The position numbers and the translations under genes are program-made. Shown here piece after piece: positions 1 to 8,716 of a stretch of 64,000 bases of DNA. Positions within the stretch are counted from its first letter, which is position 1, and every line of letters starts with the position of its first letter. The notes beneath the pieces were generated by a model. It did no database searches, was not told where the DNA came from, and saw only the letters and a program-made list of their open reading frames with translations. The stretch lies in NCBI RefSeq assembly GCF_004217095.1, contig NZ_SHKO01000001.1:1054001-1118000 (forward strand), given 5' to 3'. This stretch comes from Advenella incenata (GTDB lineage Bacteria > Pseudomonadota > Gammaproteobacteria > Burkholderiales > Burkholderiaceae_B).

Positions 1-238
1 CACCCGCAATTTGGGCATCATGTGGTTGCGTTCCAATGTAAGGGAAAAGCTGATTCATGCTTTTCTGGCGCTGGCCGATTGAGGAACCGGGCATTACTTG
101 GCCGCCTTGCTGCTTTACGAGGCGACGTTAGCGTCCTATACGAGAGATCGGGGTGCCTGTCTGTGATGCGAGACAGGTGTGCTTCATATTGAAATCTGCT
201 GACGAGCCAGCCGACTAATGCCCTTGGGCTTCTTATAC
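1..238. other. Left-edge stretch without a supported gene
   Basis: No reading frame here has a convincing start, ribosome site or recognisable protein. The only structure seen is an inverted repeat, CCTGTCT at 156-162 and AGACAGG at 171-177, with no T-run. The neighbouring gene to the left is outside the window, so this may be its flank. Confidence 0.4.
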
Positions 239-427
239 TCAATACCGCTGAAAATAATAGATACCAAAGTTAACGGCCAGCAGGACAACCAGAACACCAA
301 AAAAACTGGCAATAAAAAGACCGAACCTGTGCAACTTTGTCTTATCTTTGTTTTTCTTTGAGAATAGGGTAAATAATGACGCGCCAATAGCAATGCCGAT
401 AATGCTGGCCGGATTCATAAGTTGCAT
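239..427 (-). CDS. Small two-helix membrane protein
   Basis: A 62-residue protein of unknown function. Two hydrophobic stretches, about residues 7-22 and 36-58, flank a strongly basic loop (KKNKDKTK), which fits a hairpin membrane protein with the loop in the cytoplasm. The start has a good ribosome site (AAGGA about ten bases upstream on the minus strand). A second Met at residue 4 is an alternative start. No family is recognised. It stands alone, with about 270 bases to the LysR gene on the same strand. The ribosome site and the clean two-helix pattern make a real gene likely. Confidence 0.6.
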   Translation of the reverse strand: MQLMNPASIIGIAIGASLFTLFSKKNKDKTKLHRFGLFIASFFGVLVVLLAVNFGIYYFQRY

Positions 428-698
428 AAGAAATAGTCCTTGTTATAAAAATAGATGAGACGGCATATTATCTCTATTTTGCGTGTTGTGCATTATCTTA
501 TCGTCAGGGGGCAGGGTGTGAATAGAGCCGTACACATATATGCAAGGCTAATGCGTTATCTTTTTTGCAAGTATATTTATGTGGGCCCGGATCGCGCTGC
601 CTTGCGCAATCAGCTCTTGTCAGGTAAGCGAAATACTCGGATTCGCAGGCGCTTGATACGGCGCTGGCTCTTGTTGCTTACGCAATTGGCGAACCTGC
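428..698. other. Intergenic stretch, nothing recognised
   Basis: This separates the small membrane protein from the stop codon of the LysR gene. Open frames here are short, lack ribosome sites and match nothing I recognise. It should contain the promoter of the small membrane protein, AT-rich at about 428-480. Confidence 0.4.
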
Positions 699-1715
699 TT
701 ATCGTTCGACAGAGCCAGTGCCGTTGCCAACAGCGCGCGCGCTGTTGGCTATGAAATTCAATGGCCCGTTGCCCGCCAGTCCATATTTATCATCGTCCTG
801 CAGGCTGCCATCGCGCACGATATCAATCAGCATTCTTGCAAAAATTTCCGCACAGGGAACCAGTTTCTGGTCCTTGATCTGAACCAGCGCCCATTCGCCG
901 AACCGGTTGCGTGTCATGGGGATGTTCAGGCGGACAGCATGTCCCTCTTGCAGCGCCTGTTCCATCATCAGGTTGCTGCTTACAAAAATAATGTCCGAGT
1001 CCGGGACCAGGCGATTGATCAGCGAAATATCATCACATTTGAAATTGACCGAGAACAGGTCGTTGTGGTCCAGGCCAAGACTGTGCTTGAGCTCGGAAAA
1101 AACCAGGGTGGGCAGGCTGACTGACGCAAAGGTGTAATCCAGGATTTCTACTGGCGCTATTGGTCTTGACCGGTCGAGCCGGATCAGTGGATGATTGGCA
1201 TCGCAAAACAGAGCGACTGTCAGGCCGCCAATGGGGGTAACTTTCAGGAATGGATCATCCTCAAGATTGCGGATATCGGCAATGAAATAATCGATCGCCC
1301 CTTCTTTCAATTGCACCAGCAGGTTAGTCCAGTTGTCTATGCGGATATCCAGGGAAATTCTCGGATAATTCGCTTGCAATTGCCTTATGGCAGTGTGCAG
1401 GAAACATTTGGCGGGGAAAGGGCCCGATCCCACCTTGATGGTCCCGTATTCTCCCGTTTTTAGATAGTCCAGATTCTTGTGAAAGTTGCGGATCTCCGCC
1501 AGCAGGTGTCTGGCGTGGTCGACCACGAACTTGCCGGCTGGGGTTACAAGCACGGAATTCTTGCTTCGATCGAAAATCGCAATCCCGATTTGTTGTTCGA
1601 TGGCCTGAATGCTTTTACTCAGGGCCGATTGGCTCAGAAACACGCGTTCGGCCGCCTTGCTGAAATTCAGTGTCTCTGACAGCACCACAATATGGTTCAA
1701 TTGTTTAAAGTTCAT
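699..1715 (-). CDS. LysR-family transcriptional regulator
   Basis: A 338-residue LysR-type regulator. Residues 2-60 form the winged helix-turn-helix (FKQLNHIVVLSETLNFSKAA, then SQSALSKSIQAIEQQIG), followed by a periplasmic-binding-protein-like effector domain. It is divergent from the flavin oxidase/RidA/ABC operon starting at 1870, the usual place for a LysR protein that senses the substrate of its neighbour operon. An ATTCAT-rich inverted repeat overlaps the region just upstream of its start. The extreme C-terminus is about 20-30 residues longer than typical, low in complexity, and partly encoded by a perfect 24-bp palindrome (726-749). The inducer is unknown, probably an amine or amino acid. 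Confidence 0.9.
   Translation of the reverse strand: MNFKQLNHIVVLSETLNFSKAAERVFLSQSALSKSIQAIEQQIGIAIFDRSKNSVLVTPAGKFVVDHARHLLAEIRNFHKNLDYLKTGEYGTIKVGSGPFPAKCFLHTAIRQLQANYPRISLDIRIDNWTNLLVQLKEGAIDYFIADIRNLEDDPFLKVTPIGGLTVALFCDANHPLIRLDRSRPIAPVEILDYTFASVSLPTLVFSELKHSLGLDHNDLFSVNFKCDDISLINRLVPDSDIIFVSSNLMMEQALQEGHAVRLNIPMTRNRFGEWALVQIKDQKLVPCAEIFARMLIDIVRDGSLQDDDKYGLAGNGPLNFIANSARAVGNGTGSVER
726..749. repeat. Perfect 24-bp palindrome inside the 3' end of the LysR gene
   Basis: GCCAACAGCGCG at 726-737 is followed directly by its exact reverse complement, CGCGCTGTTGGC, at 738-749. It lies in codons near the LysR C-terminus (ANSARAVGN), about 25 bases before the stop codon. It could act as a transcript-end hairpin or a protein-binding site. 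There is no T-run after it, so it is not a standard terminator. Confidence 0.6.
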
Positions 1716-1716
1716 T

Positions 1717-1731
1717 ATGAATTTTATTCAT
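1717..1731. promoter_or_regulatory. LysR-type operator candidate in the divergent promoter region
   Basis: ATGAAT-TTT-ATTCAT is a perfect inverted repeat placed immediately upstream of the LysR start codon (1713-1715), with further ATTCAT copies around 1712 and 1749. LysR regulators commonly bind T-N11-A inverted repeats between their own gene and a divergent target and often repress themselves. Assigning it to this LysR is inference. Confidence 0.4.
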
Positions 1732-1869
1732 CACCGTCCTCCGAATTATTCATTATATAGAATCAGGAGCAACTGGTATATTGTCTAAATGATGCGGTAA
1801 GCGGAATGTTTTGTTCCGATTTTCAGCACCAAATAATTCTGTGGCAAACAGAAAATTGGAGACAGGCCA

Positions 1870-3165
1870 GTGATCAATAACGGTGGCTACAACACGCCCA
1901 GTGGCTGGAATGCGGTGGCACGCAATCGTGTTGTCGGCGCACGTTTGCAACGCGATCTTAAGGTCCGGTTCCTGGTGGTTGGGGCCGGTTTCGCAGGATT
2001 GGCTATCGCCCGGCGCCTTGCGAGCCGCTATCCTGATGAATCCATTGCACTCATTGATGCGCTTGAGCCGGCCCAGAATAGCTCCGGGCGTAACTCCGGC
2101 TTTATGATTAACCTGCCGTTTGCCAAAATCCGCACCAGCGCCAGCACTGCCCAAAGCCAGTGGCAAACCCGAATCATGTCAATGGGCCAGCAATTGCTGG
2201 AGCAGACGATAACCCATCATGCGATCGATTGCGACTGGCATACGGTTGGACACTACAAGGCGGCAACGACAGCATTTGGCGTTGCGCAGTTACAGCAGTT
2301 GCGCCAGACCCTCGCCGTTAACCGGATCGCGTCCCGCAGGTTGTCTACCGACGACATCCGAAATGAACTTGGAACTACCCACTATCTGGACGCAATCTGG
2401 ATAAGCCAGTGTTCGCTGGTTCAGCCGGCGGAGCTCATCCATGGTTTGGTCGGCAGTCTGCCCAAGAATGTACAGAGCTATTTCGGCTGCCCGGTATCCG
2501 GCATTACTGGCAACAATCCCCATGTCGTAAAGGCAGGCACGAACCAGATCTGCGCCGATACGGTTTTTTTGGCCGTCAATACCATGCTTGCGGCCTTCGG
2601 CCATGCGAAATACCGGCAACTTGCCATGTATACCTATGCCGGACTATCAAGGCCGCTGGGCGAGCAGTATCGCACATTGCTGGGTAATCAAGAGCAATGG
2701 GGAGTCACCCCGGTGGAGCAGCTTGAGGCGACCAGCCGCAAGACAGCGGACAATCGTCTGCTGCTGCGTGCCGGGTTTTCTTACAAATCAGAGTTGGCTC
2801 CCGATCAGGTAAGGCAAATATTGCAGGCGAAATTGCGGGCACGCTATCCCGATGCGCCGGTCGATATGTTTGAGCACGCCTGGGGCGGAGCCGTCAGTCT
2901 TACGCGTAACGGTGATGCCGTTTTCGGGCAATTAGGGCGGCGTCTCTACGGGGTATCCGGTTGTAATGCGTCGGGCATATTGAAGATGACAGCACTTGGC
3001 AGCCTGTTGGCCGACATGGCCTGTGATCTTGACTCGCCCCTGCTGCAGGAAAGCCAGCTTCACTGTCGTCCTGGCTTCATTCCTCCAGAACCCTTTCGGA
3101 CAGTCGCCGTCAATCTCAACCTGCAAAAGCTAAAGCGGCAGTTGCAGCCCAATCAAGGAAAATAA
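1870..3165 (+). CDS. FAD-dependent oxidoreductase (DAO family)
   Basis: A 431-residue flavoprotein of the D-amino-acid oxidase/glycine oxidase superfamily. The dinucleotide-binding motif GAGFAG is at residues 38-43, followed by a second-strand acidic end (IALID), and SGRNSGFM at about 92-99 resembles the flavin-contact loop of this family. The start is GTG with GGAG eight bases upstream, giving an N-terminal extension of about 30 residues before the Rossmann fold. It is the first gene of the operon, one base before RidA. The family oxidises amines or amino acids to imines and hydrogen peroxide. The adjacent RidA enzyme, which hydrolyses imines and enamines, supports that chemistry. The substrate is not determined. 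Confidence 0.85.
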   Translation: MINNGGYNTPSGWNAVARNRVVGARLQRDLKVRFLVVGAGFAGLAIARRLASRYPDESIALIDALEPAQNSSGRNSGFMINLPFAKIRTSASTAQSQWQTRIMSMGQQLLEQTITHHAIDCDWHTVGHYKAATTAFGVAQLQQLRQTLAVNRIASRRLSTDDIRNELGTTHYLDAIWISQCSLVQPAELIHGLVGSLPKNVQSYFGCPVSGITGNNPHVVKAGTNQICADTVFLAVNTMLAAFGHAKYRQLAMYTYAGLSRPLGEQYRTLLGNQEQWGVTPVEQLEATSRKTADNRLLLRAGFSYKSELAPDQVRQILQAKLRARYPDAPVDMFEHAWGGAVSLTRNGDAVFGQLGRRLYGVSGCNASGILKMTALGSLLADMACDLDSPLLQESQLHCRPGFIPPEPFRTVAVNLNLQKLKRQLQPNQGK

Positions 3166-3166
3166 G

Positions 3167-3565
3167 ATGATCGAAACCGTCAAAAGCAGTATTGTCAATC
3201 ACCCGGATACTCCCATCAGCAATGCCGTGCTGGCGGGCATGATGGTCTATACGGTACAAGTGCCGCGTGATCCGGATACCTTTGGACCTAGCGGAGACGG
3301 GGATATTTGGCATCAGGCCGATCGGGTTTTTTCGCAACTGGCTCACGTGCTCGAGTGCGCCGGTTCGGACATGCGGCATGTAGCGCAAATGACTATCTAC
3401 CTGGTAAATCAGGATGATGCTGCCGGCATGAATGAAGTATACAAGCACTATTTTCCGACTGCTCCCTATCCGAACCGGGCTACAGTTGTCGTCAAGCAAT
3501 TGCTTGGTCCCAACTGCCTGATTGAAATCGTGGTCCAGGCCATGCGAAAACAGGTTGCCGCATGA
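3167..3565 (+). CDS. RidA/YjgF-family enamine/imine deaminase
   Basis: A 132-residue RidA-superfamily protein. The family forms cytosolic trimers with active sites between subunits and hydrolyses reactive enamines and imines to keto acids and ammonia. Family features visible are the AxMTIYLVN stretch in the middle, the conserved Arg in PNRATV and the LIEI segment near the C-terminus. The start lies one base after the preceding stop with AAGGA just upstream, and the end overlaps the next gene by four bases (ATGA), so translation is probably coupled. Sitting between two flavin oxidases it probably clears the imine they release. Confidence 0.9.
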   Translation: MIETVKSSIVNHPDTPISNAVLAGMMVYTVQVPRDPDTFGPSGDGDIWHQADRVFSQLAHVLECAGSDMRHVAQMTIYLVNQDDAAGMNEVYKHYFPTAPYPNRATVVVKQLLGPNCLIEIVVQAMRKQVAA

Positions 3566-4800
3566 ACCAAGTGACCATCATTGGTGCGGGCATTGTCGGC
3601 ATCTGCACCGCCGTGACGCTGCAACAACGTGGAATACCAGTCCGGTTGATTGATGAGCGCGAGCCGGGAACCGGGACCTCCTATGGCAACGCAGGTCTGC
3701 TTAGCGTCGATAGCTGCATGCCGATAGCCATGCCTGGAATGATCAAAAAAATTCCCAAATGGCTGAGCGACAGGGAAGGACCCTTGAGCGTGCGACCGGC
3801 CTATTTGTCCACGGCAGCACCGTGGTTGCTCAAATGGCTCAAGGCAGGGTTTAGTGAATCCGGTGTGCGACGCTTGTCGAGCGCCTTGCGTGTCCTGCAT
3901 CGGGATGCGGACCAGCTCTATTTGCAATTGCTGGGACCGAAAGAGTTCGCGCAGGCTTTTCACATGACCGGACAGCTTCATATCTGGGAAAGCGAACAGG
4001 ATAACGACGCGTTGGGACGTCAGATACGTGCGGACAATGGCGTGACGCCCAGAATGCTCAATGCGCAGGAAATACAGGATTTATTGCCTCATATATCCCG
4101 TAAGGTCAAACGCGGCGAGTTGTACGAAAAAAATGGCCATGCCAGCAATCCGTACCAGTTGGTACAAAGTTTGTTCCAGCTATTTCTGAAAAATGGCGGA
4201 CAGTTCATTCGTCAGAAAGTCAATGGCATCAGTCGGGATGACGCTTCGGGACAATATCGCATCATTCTGGCGGCACAGGACCTGAGTACTTCTCGGCTGG
4301 TCGTCTGTGCGGGAGCCTGGGCCAAAAGAGTGCTTAGTGGTTTGCATGTTGCCGTTCCACTGGAAACCGAACGTGGCTACCACGTTTGCTTCCAACCCGA
4401 TGCGCTGCAGTTGTCTATTCCGGTTCTGCACAAGGAACGGGCGTTTGGAGTCACACCCATGGTCGACAATTTGCGTGTTGCGGGATTTGTGGAAATTGCC
4501 GGGCTGGATGCCGCACCGGATATGGCCAGGGAAAAAGTGCTTATGCAGCAGGCAAAAATGCTTTTTCCGGATCTTGAACTGGAGAAAAAGAAGGACTTCT
4601 GGCTTGGTTTTCGTCCGTCGACGCCGGACAGCCTGCCCATCCTGGGGACGGTCGATAAATTGCCGGAACTGTACCTGGGATTCGGTCACGGACATACCGG
4701 CATCACCGGGGCGCCCAAATCGGCCCAGATTCTGGCCAATCTGATAACCAACACACCCAATGACGTGGATATTACGCCATATGGGCTCGATCGTTTTTAG
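3562..4800 (+). CDS. FAD-dependent oxidoreductase (DadA-like)
   Basis: A 412-residue DAO-superfamily flavoprotein closer to D-amino-acid dehydrogenase (DadA) than the first oxidase in the operon. The FAD motif GAGIVG is at residues 8-13, with GTGTSYGNAGLLS (about 37-49) as the flavin-contact loop. The C-terminal LGFGHGHTGITGAPKSAQIL is the second FAD-binding region typical of DadA proteins. It overlaps RidA by four bases and is followed closely by the importer genes. It probably dehydrogenates a D-amino acid or N-substituted amino acid brought in by the downstream ABC transporter. Whether it acts on the same compound as the first oxidase or on the next step is open. Confidence 0.88.
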   Translation: MNQVTIIGAGIVGICTAVTLQQRGIPVRLIDEREPGTGTSYGNAGLLSVDSCMPIAMPGMIKKIPKWLSDREGPLSVRPAYLSTAAPWLLKWLKAGFSESGVRRLSSALRVLHRDADQLYLQLLGPKEFAQAFHMTGQLHIWESEQDNDALGRQIRADNGVTPRMLNAQEIQDLLPHISRKVKRGELYEKNGHASNPYQLVQSLFQLFLKNGGQFIRQKVNGISRDDASGQYRIILAAQDLSTSRLVVCAGAWAKRVLSGLHVAVPLETERGYHVCFQPDALQLSIPVLHKERAFGVTPMVDNLRVAGFVEIAGLDAAPDMAREKVLMQQAKMLFPDLELEKKKDFWLGFRPSTPDSLPILGTVDKLPELYLGFGHGHTGITGAPKSAQILANLITNTPNDVDITPYGLDRF

Positions 4801-4822
4801 CAGCTCTTTTTGGGAGACAAAC

Positions 4823-5905
4823 ATGAAAAACAAAGACGATAAAAGCAATGACGCATTCAGCCGTCGCACTGTATTGAAAATGGCGGGCGCTACCTTGGTC
4901 GCGCCTGCAGTCTGGATAAAGAACGTACAGGCAGCGCAAGATCGCGTGGTCATCCGTTCACCCGGTGGCGCATATGACGATATTCGCAAGAAGTTGATAT
5001 ATGAGCCCTTTACCAAGGAGACAGGGATCCGGGTTATTCCTGTAGCCACCACTACCGGCAAGCTGGAAGCCATGATCCGCTCCGGCAATATTGAGATCGA
5101 CATTATCGATAACGACGATAGCGTGCTGTTGCAATGGGAAAATGAACTGGCCGCGCTGGATTACAAGCGTTTTAAGTTCACCGATCCAGACGATATCCTG
5201 CCCGAGTATCGCCATTCCAACTATGTAGGCAATTTCGTCTACGGCGATGTCATGGGTTACAACACCGGGAAATTCAACCAGGCCTCGGTTCCGAAGACTT
5301 GGGCTGACTTTTGGGATTACAAACGCATTCCTGGCGCTCGCGCCCTGGCCGATATAGATACCGGCGGCCCCAATCTGGAATTTGCCTTGCTCGCCGACGG
5401 GGTTCCAATGAACAAACTCTATCCGCTGGATATACCACGCGCCTTCAAGGCATTAAGTCGAATCAAGCCGGGCGTGGCCAAGTTCTGGACATCCGGCGCA
5501 CTCTCGGTTCAATTGCTCAGTACCGGAGACGCCGATATCAGTCCGGTGTGGAGCACTCGTATCCTCAAGGGTATCGAGAACAAGGCGCCGCTGGCCATCA
5601 ATTGGAACCAGCATGGTGTACGAGTGCAGGCGTACGCTATTTTGAAGAAGTCAAAAAATCAGGAGCAAGCCCAGCAGTTGATTGACTATTGCCTGCGCCC
5701 TGAAATCCAGAGTCAATTCAGCGCATTGTGGAATAGTGGTCCCGTGACCAAAGCAGGTTACGAGGCATTGACTGCTGCAACCCGGGAGAAAATTCCGGGT
5801 GGAGATCGTACGCGCGAGCACGGATTTCTGATTGATGCGGCTTGGTGGGCAAAGAATCGTGCCGATGTCGGCAAGGAGTGGGCAAATTGGGTGCTAAATA
5901 CATGA
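4823..5905 (+). CDS. PotD-like ABC substrate-binding protein, Tat signal
   Basis: A 360-residue periplasmic binding protein of the spermidine/putrescine (PotD) class. The start at 4823 has GGGAGAC upstream; an in-frame Met further upstream lies inside the previous gene and is less likely. The N-terminus carries a twin-arginine signal (SRRTVLKMAG at residues 13-22) with probable cleavage near VQA-AQ at 36-38, so it seems exported folded. The mature part has the mixed alpha/beta pattern of the family (VIRSPGGAYDDIRKK, then VMGYNTGKF). It ends in an ATGA overlap with the ATPase gene. The ligand should be the substrate of the two flavin oxidases, probably a cationic amine or amino acid. Confidence 0.88.
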   Translation: MKNKDDKSNDAFSRRTVLKMAGATLVAPAVWIKNVQAAQDRVVIRSPGGAYDDIRKKLIYEPFTKETGIRVIPVATTTGKLEAMIRSGNIEIDIIDNDDSVLLQWENELAALDYKRFKFTDPDDILPEYRHSNYVGNFVYGDVMGYNTGKFNQASVPKTWADFWDYKRIPGARALADIDTGGPNLEFALLADGVPMNKLYPLDIPRAFKALSRIKPGVAKFWTSGALSVQLLSTGDADISPVWSTRILKGIENKAPLAINWNQHGVRVQAYAILKKSKNQEQAQQLIDYCLRPEIQSQFSALWNSGPVTKAGYEALTAATREKIPGGDRTREHGFLIDAAWWAKNRADVGKEWANWVLNT

Positions 5906-6948
5906 ACCAGAAAGGACATATCCAGTTTCGCCAAATCAGCAAGGCTTTTGGCGCGCAGCGTGTGGTCAACGATATCAGCCTGGAGGTCGCTCCCGGAGAG
6001 TTTTTTTCACTGTTGGGCCCTAGTGGTTCCGGCAAGACGACCACCCTGATGATGTTGGCTGGCTTTGTTTTGCCCGACTCAGGGCAGATATTGCTCGACG
6101 GTCGGGATATCAGCACACTTAGTCCGCAACAGCGCAATCTTGGGATGGTCTTTCAGAATTACGCACTATTTCCCCATATGAGTGTATTGGACAACGTCAT
6201 GTTTCCGCTCAAGGTGCGCAAGATTGCTACAAAAGAGTGCGTCGAGCGCGCCAGGTGGGCGATCGAGATGGTGCGACTGTCCGGTTTTGAGCAACGGTTG
6301 CCAAAGGCCCTGTCCGGCGGCCAGCAGCAGCGGGTGGCGCTGGCGCGTGCGATTGTGTTTCACCCGGAGGTGGTGTTGATGGATGAGCCACTGGGGGCGC
6401 TCGACAAAAATCTGCGTTATCAAATGCAGATGGAAATCAAGGAACTGCAAAGCCGGCTGAATATGACAGTTGTATTTGTCACGCATGATCAGGAAGAAGC
6501 AATGAATATGTCGGACCGCATCGCGATCATGAACAACGGGCGGATCGAACAGTTGGGCGAACCCAGGCAAGTGTACGAGTCTCCATGTAACGTATTTGCA
6601 GCAGGGTTTCTGGGAGAAGCGAATCTGCTGGCTTTTGATGATCTGGATGAACTCAGTCGCCAACAGATGAATATGCAAAGCGGCGATTGTCTGTTCATTC
6701 GCCCCGAACGTGTGACCCTGGCAGATGGCACAGGAAAAGAGCCAGGTGAAAAGCCAGGCCTGTCCGGAGAAGTCGTCCATGTCTCGTTCCTGGGGCATAT
6801 TGTCAGGTATCAGATAAAGATCAATGATCAGATCAAGGTTTATGCCGATATGACCAATGCTGCGGACATGCAGGTTTTTGACATCGGTCATGCCGTCCGC
6901 CTGGGCTGGCGTAACCGGGACGACATAAGGATTATCCGTTATGAATAA
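5902..6948 (+). CDS. PotA-like ABC transporter ATPase
   Basis: A 348-residue ATPase of a polyamine/opine-type importer. All motifs are present: Walker A GPSGSGKTT (39-47), Q-loop FQNYALFPHM, signature LSGGQQQR, Walker B VVLMDEPLGALD, H-loop FVTHDQEEA, and a C-terminal TOBE-type domain from about 260 onward. The start at 5902 overlaps the stop of the binding protein (ATGA); the in-frame Met 60 bases earlier lies well inside that gene. The end overlaps the first permease by eight bases. It powers import through the two permeases that follow. Confidence 0.93.
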   Translation: MNQKGHIQFRQISKAFGAQRVVNDISLEVAPGEFFSLLGPSGSGKTTTLMMLAGFVLPDSGQILLDGRDISTLSPQQRNLGMVFQNYALFPHMSVLDNVMFPLKVRKIATKECVERARWAIEMVRLSGFEQRLPKALSGGQQQRVALARAIVFHPEVVLMDEPLGALDKNLRYQMQMEIKELQSRLNMTVVFVTHDQEEAMNMSDRIAIMNNGRIEQLGEPRQVYESPCNVFAAGFLGEANLLAFDDLDELSRQQMNMQSGDCLFIRPERVTLADGTGKEPGEKPGLSGEVVHVSFLGHIVRYQIKINDQIKVYADMTNAADMQVFDIGHAVRLGWRNRDDIRIIRYE

Positions 6949-7816
6949 CGTATCCGTCCTGCCTGGCGGCCACAGTGCGTCCGACAACAAGCTGGCGTTC
7001 AATAACAAGATGCTGTTGTATCCGGTGCTGGCATTCCTGTTGATCTTCTTTGTCCTGCCCATTGGCTGGTTCTTTATCAAATCTGCGCTTGATTACGAGG
7101 GCAACTTCCTGTTCATGCTGTATCAGACATTCACTTCTAAGCTTTTTCTGGCGGTTGCCTGGAAAACCGTTTGGCTATCGCTGGTCGTGACATTACTCTC
7201 TCTGGTATGTGCATATCCGATAGCCTATACAATGACCCGGGCAGGATCGTTCAAATTTACGCTGATCATTATCTGCGTCATCGTGCCTTACTTCACCTCT
7301 ATCATCGTGCGGACTTATTCGTGGATGATCATCCTGGGAACCAATGGGGTGGTCAATTCCTTTCTGATGCACACTGGATTGATAAACAAGCCGCTGGGCC
7401 TGATGTACAACATGACCGGAGTGACCATCGGCATGACCTATGTCTTACTGCCTTATTTTGTGCTTACGCTGTTTTCCGCAATGAAAGGTATCGACCTGTG
7501 GTTGTTGCACGCCGGGCGCGGTATGGGGGCCTCCAATTTCTACATCTTTCGTCGCATATTTTTTCCCCTAAGCATGCCGGGCATCATTTCCGGCTTTCTT
7601 ATCGTTTACATCTTGGCTATTGGCTTCTTTGTAACGCCTGCACTTATGGGGGGGCCTAATGACACCATGCTGGCCATGCTCATTCAGCGCAATATCGAGG
7701 TTTCGGTCAATTGGCCATTGGCTTCAGCTCTATCGCTGTTTCTGCTGCTCATTACGCTCATCGTTTACACGCTGTATTGCAGGTACACAGACCTGGACAG
7801 AATGTTGGGGAAATAG
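6941..7816 (+). CDS. PotB-like ABC permease
   Basis: A 291-residue inner-membrane permease with about six transmembrane segments. The cytoplasmic EAA loop that contacts the ATPase is visible as GASNFYIFRRIFFPLSMPG near residue 190. It overlaps the ATPase gene by eight bases and is followed six bases later by its partner permease, with which it should form the translocation heterodimer. Confidence 0.92.
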   Translation: MNNVSVLPGGHSASDNKLAFNNKMLLYPVLAFLLIFFVLPIGWFFIKSALDYEGNFLFMLYQTFTSKLFLAVAWKTVWLSLVVTLLSLVCAYPIAYTMTRAGSFKFTLIIICVIVPYFTSIIVRTYSWMIILGTNGVVNSFLMHTGLINKPLGLMYNMTGVTIGMTYVLLPYFVLTLFSAMKGIDLWLLHAGRGMGASNFYIFRRIFFPLSMPGIISGFLIVYILAIGFFVTPALMGGPNDTMLAMLIQRNIEVSVNWPLASALSLFLLLITLIVYTLYCRYTDLDRMLGK

Positions 7817-7822
7817 GAATTT

Positions 7823-8626
7823 ATGATGCGCAACCCTATAAGAATTGTTAACTTTATTTCGTTCCTGCTTTGCATGATATTGATTGCACCGATCCTTATC
7901 GTTGTCATCATGTCCTTTGGGCAGAGCAGCTATATGACCTTTCCGCCACAGGCGTTTTCCCTCAGCTGGTACGGTGAGTTCTTTTCCAGTTCTGAATGGA
8001 TGAGTTCGCTGCTATCCAGTTTCATTATTGCGATCCTGGCTAGCCTGATTGCCACCACCTTGGGTTTTCTGGGCGCCTATTCGCTGGTGCGAGGCGATTA
8101 TGGCAACAAGAAATTATTGATCTCCTTTTGCCTGCTGCCTCTTATTATCCCAACCATCATTACTGCGGTCGCCTTGTATTTTGCATCAGTACCGCTGGAA
8201 CTGGTTGGCTCCAAGTTATGGATTGCCATTTGTCATGCCATGCTTGCTATTCCTGTGGTACTGCTCATACTGATCAGTTCCCTGCAAAATATCGATATAT
8301 CAATTGAACGTGCCGCAGAAGTATTTGGCGCCAGTAAACGCTATACGTTTATGCATATCGTGATCCCGTTGGCCGTCCCGGGCATTTTGTCATCTCTTTT
8401 TTTCAGTTTCCTGACTTCATTTGATGAACTTATCGTGTCGCTTTTCCTATCAGGCCTGGAAAGCGAAACAATGCCGGTTCGGATCTGGAACAGTCTGTTG
8501 ATGAATATGGAGCCAGTTATTGCGGCCATCAGTACCTTTCTGATTGCCGTTACCGTTGTCTTGCTGCTGCTTGAGCTGCTTGTGCGAAAATCCCGCGCAC
8601 GCCGATCCGGTATGGCAGGGCAGTAA
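7823..8626 (+). CDS. PotC-like ABC permease
   Basis: A 267-residue permease with about six transmembrane segments and an EAA loop (GASKRYTFMHIVIPLAVPG near residue 175). It is the last gene of the oxidase/RidA/ABC operon and completes a full importer (binding protein, ATPase, two permeases). An 11-bp perfect stem lies about 30 bases after its stop codon. Confidence 0.92.
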   Translation: MMRNPIRIVNFISFLLCMILIAPILIVVIMSFGQSSYMTFPPQAFSLSWYGEFFSSSEWMSSLLSSFIIAILASLIATTLGFLGAYSLVRGDYGNKKLLISFCLLPLIIPTIITAVALYFASVPLELVGSKLWIAICHAMLAIPVVLLILISSLQNIDISIERAAEVFGASKRYTFMHIVIPLAVPGILSSLFFSFLTSFDELIVSLFLSGLESETMPVRIWNSLLMNMEPVIAAISTFLIAVTVVLLLLELLVRKSRARRSGMAGQ

Positions 8627-8653
8627 CCCGGTTTCCTTTATTGGCATTTAGAT

Positions 8654-8690
8654 GCCCTGACCGCGCTGGTATTGCATGTGCGGTCAGGGC
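8654..8690 (+). terminator. Strong hairpin after the ABC operon
   Basis: GCCCTGACCGC (8654-8664) and GCGGTCAGGGC (8680-8690) form a perfect 11-bp stem with a 15-base loop, between the end of the importer operon and the convergent glutaredoxin-like gene. No T-run follows, so it may work as a bidirectional or Rho-assisted terminator, or as a 3'-end stabiliser. Confidence 0.5.
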
Positions 8691-8716
8691 GTGCAAACAA
8701 GGCTAGGCTAGCTACG

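Noticed and set aside
4180-5103. 307-codon minus-strand frame
   Set aside because: It runs antisense to the DadA-like and binding-protein genes, which have clear family motifs and joints; the frame has no protein-like features.
6166-7080. 304-codon minus-strand frame
   Set aside because: Antisense to the PotA and PotB genes; Cys/His-rich composition typical of shadow frames.
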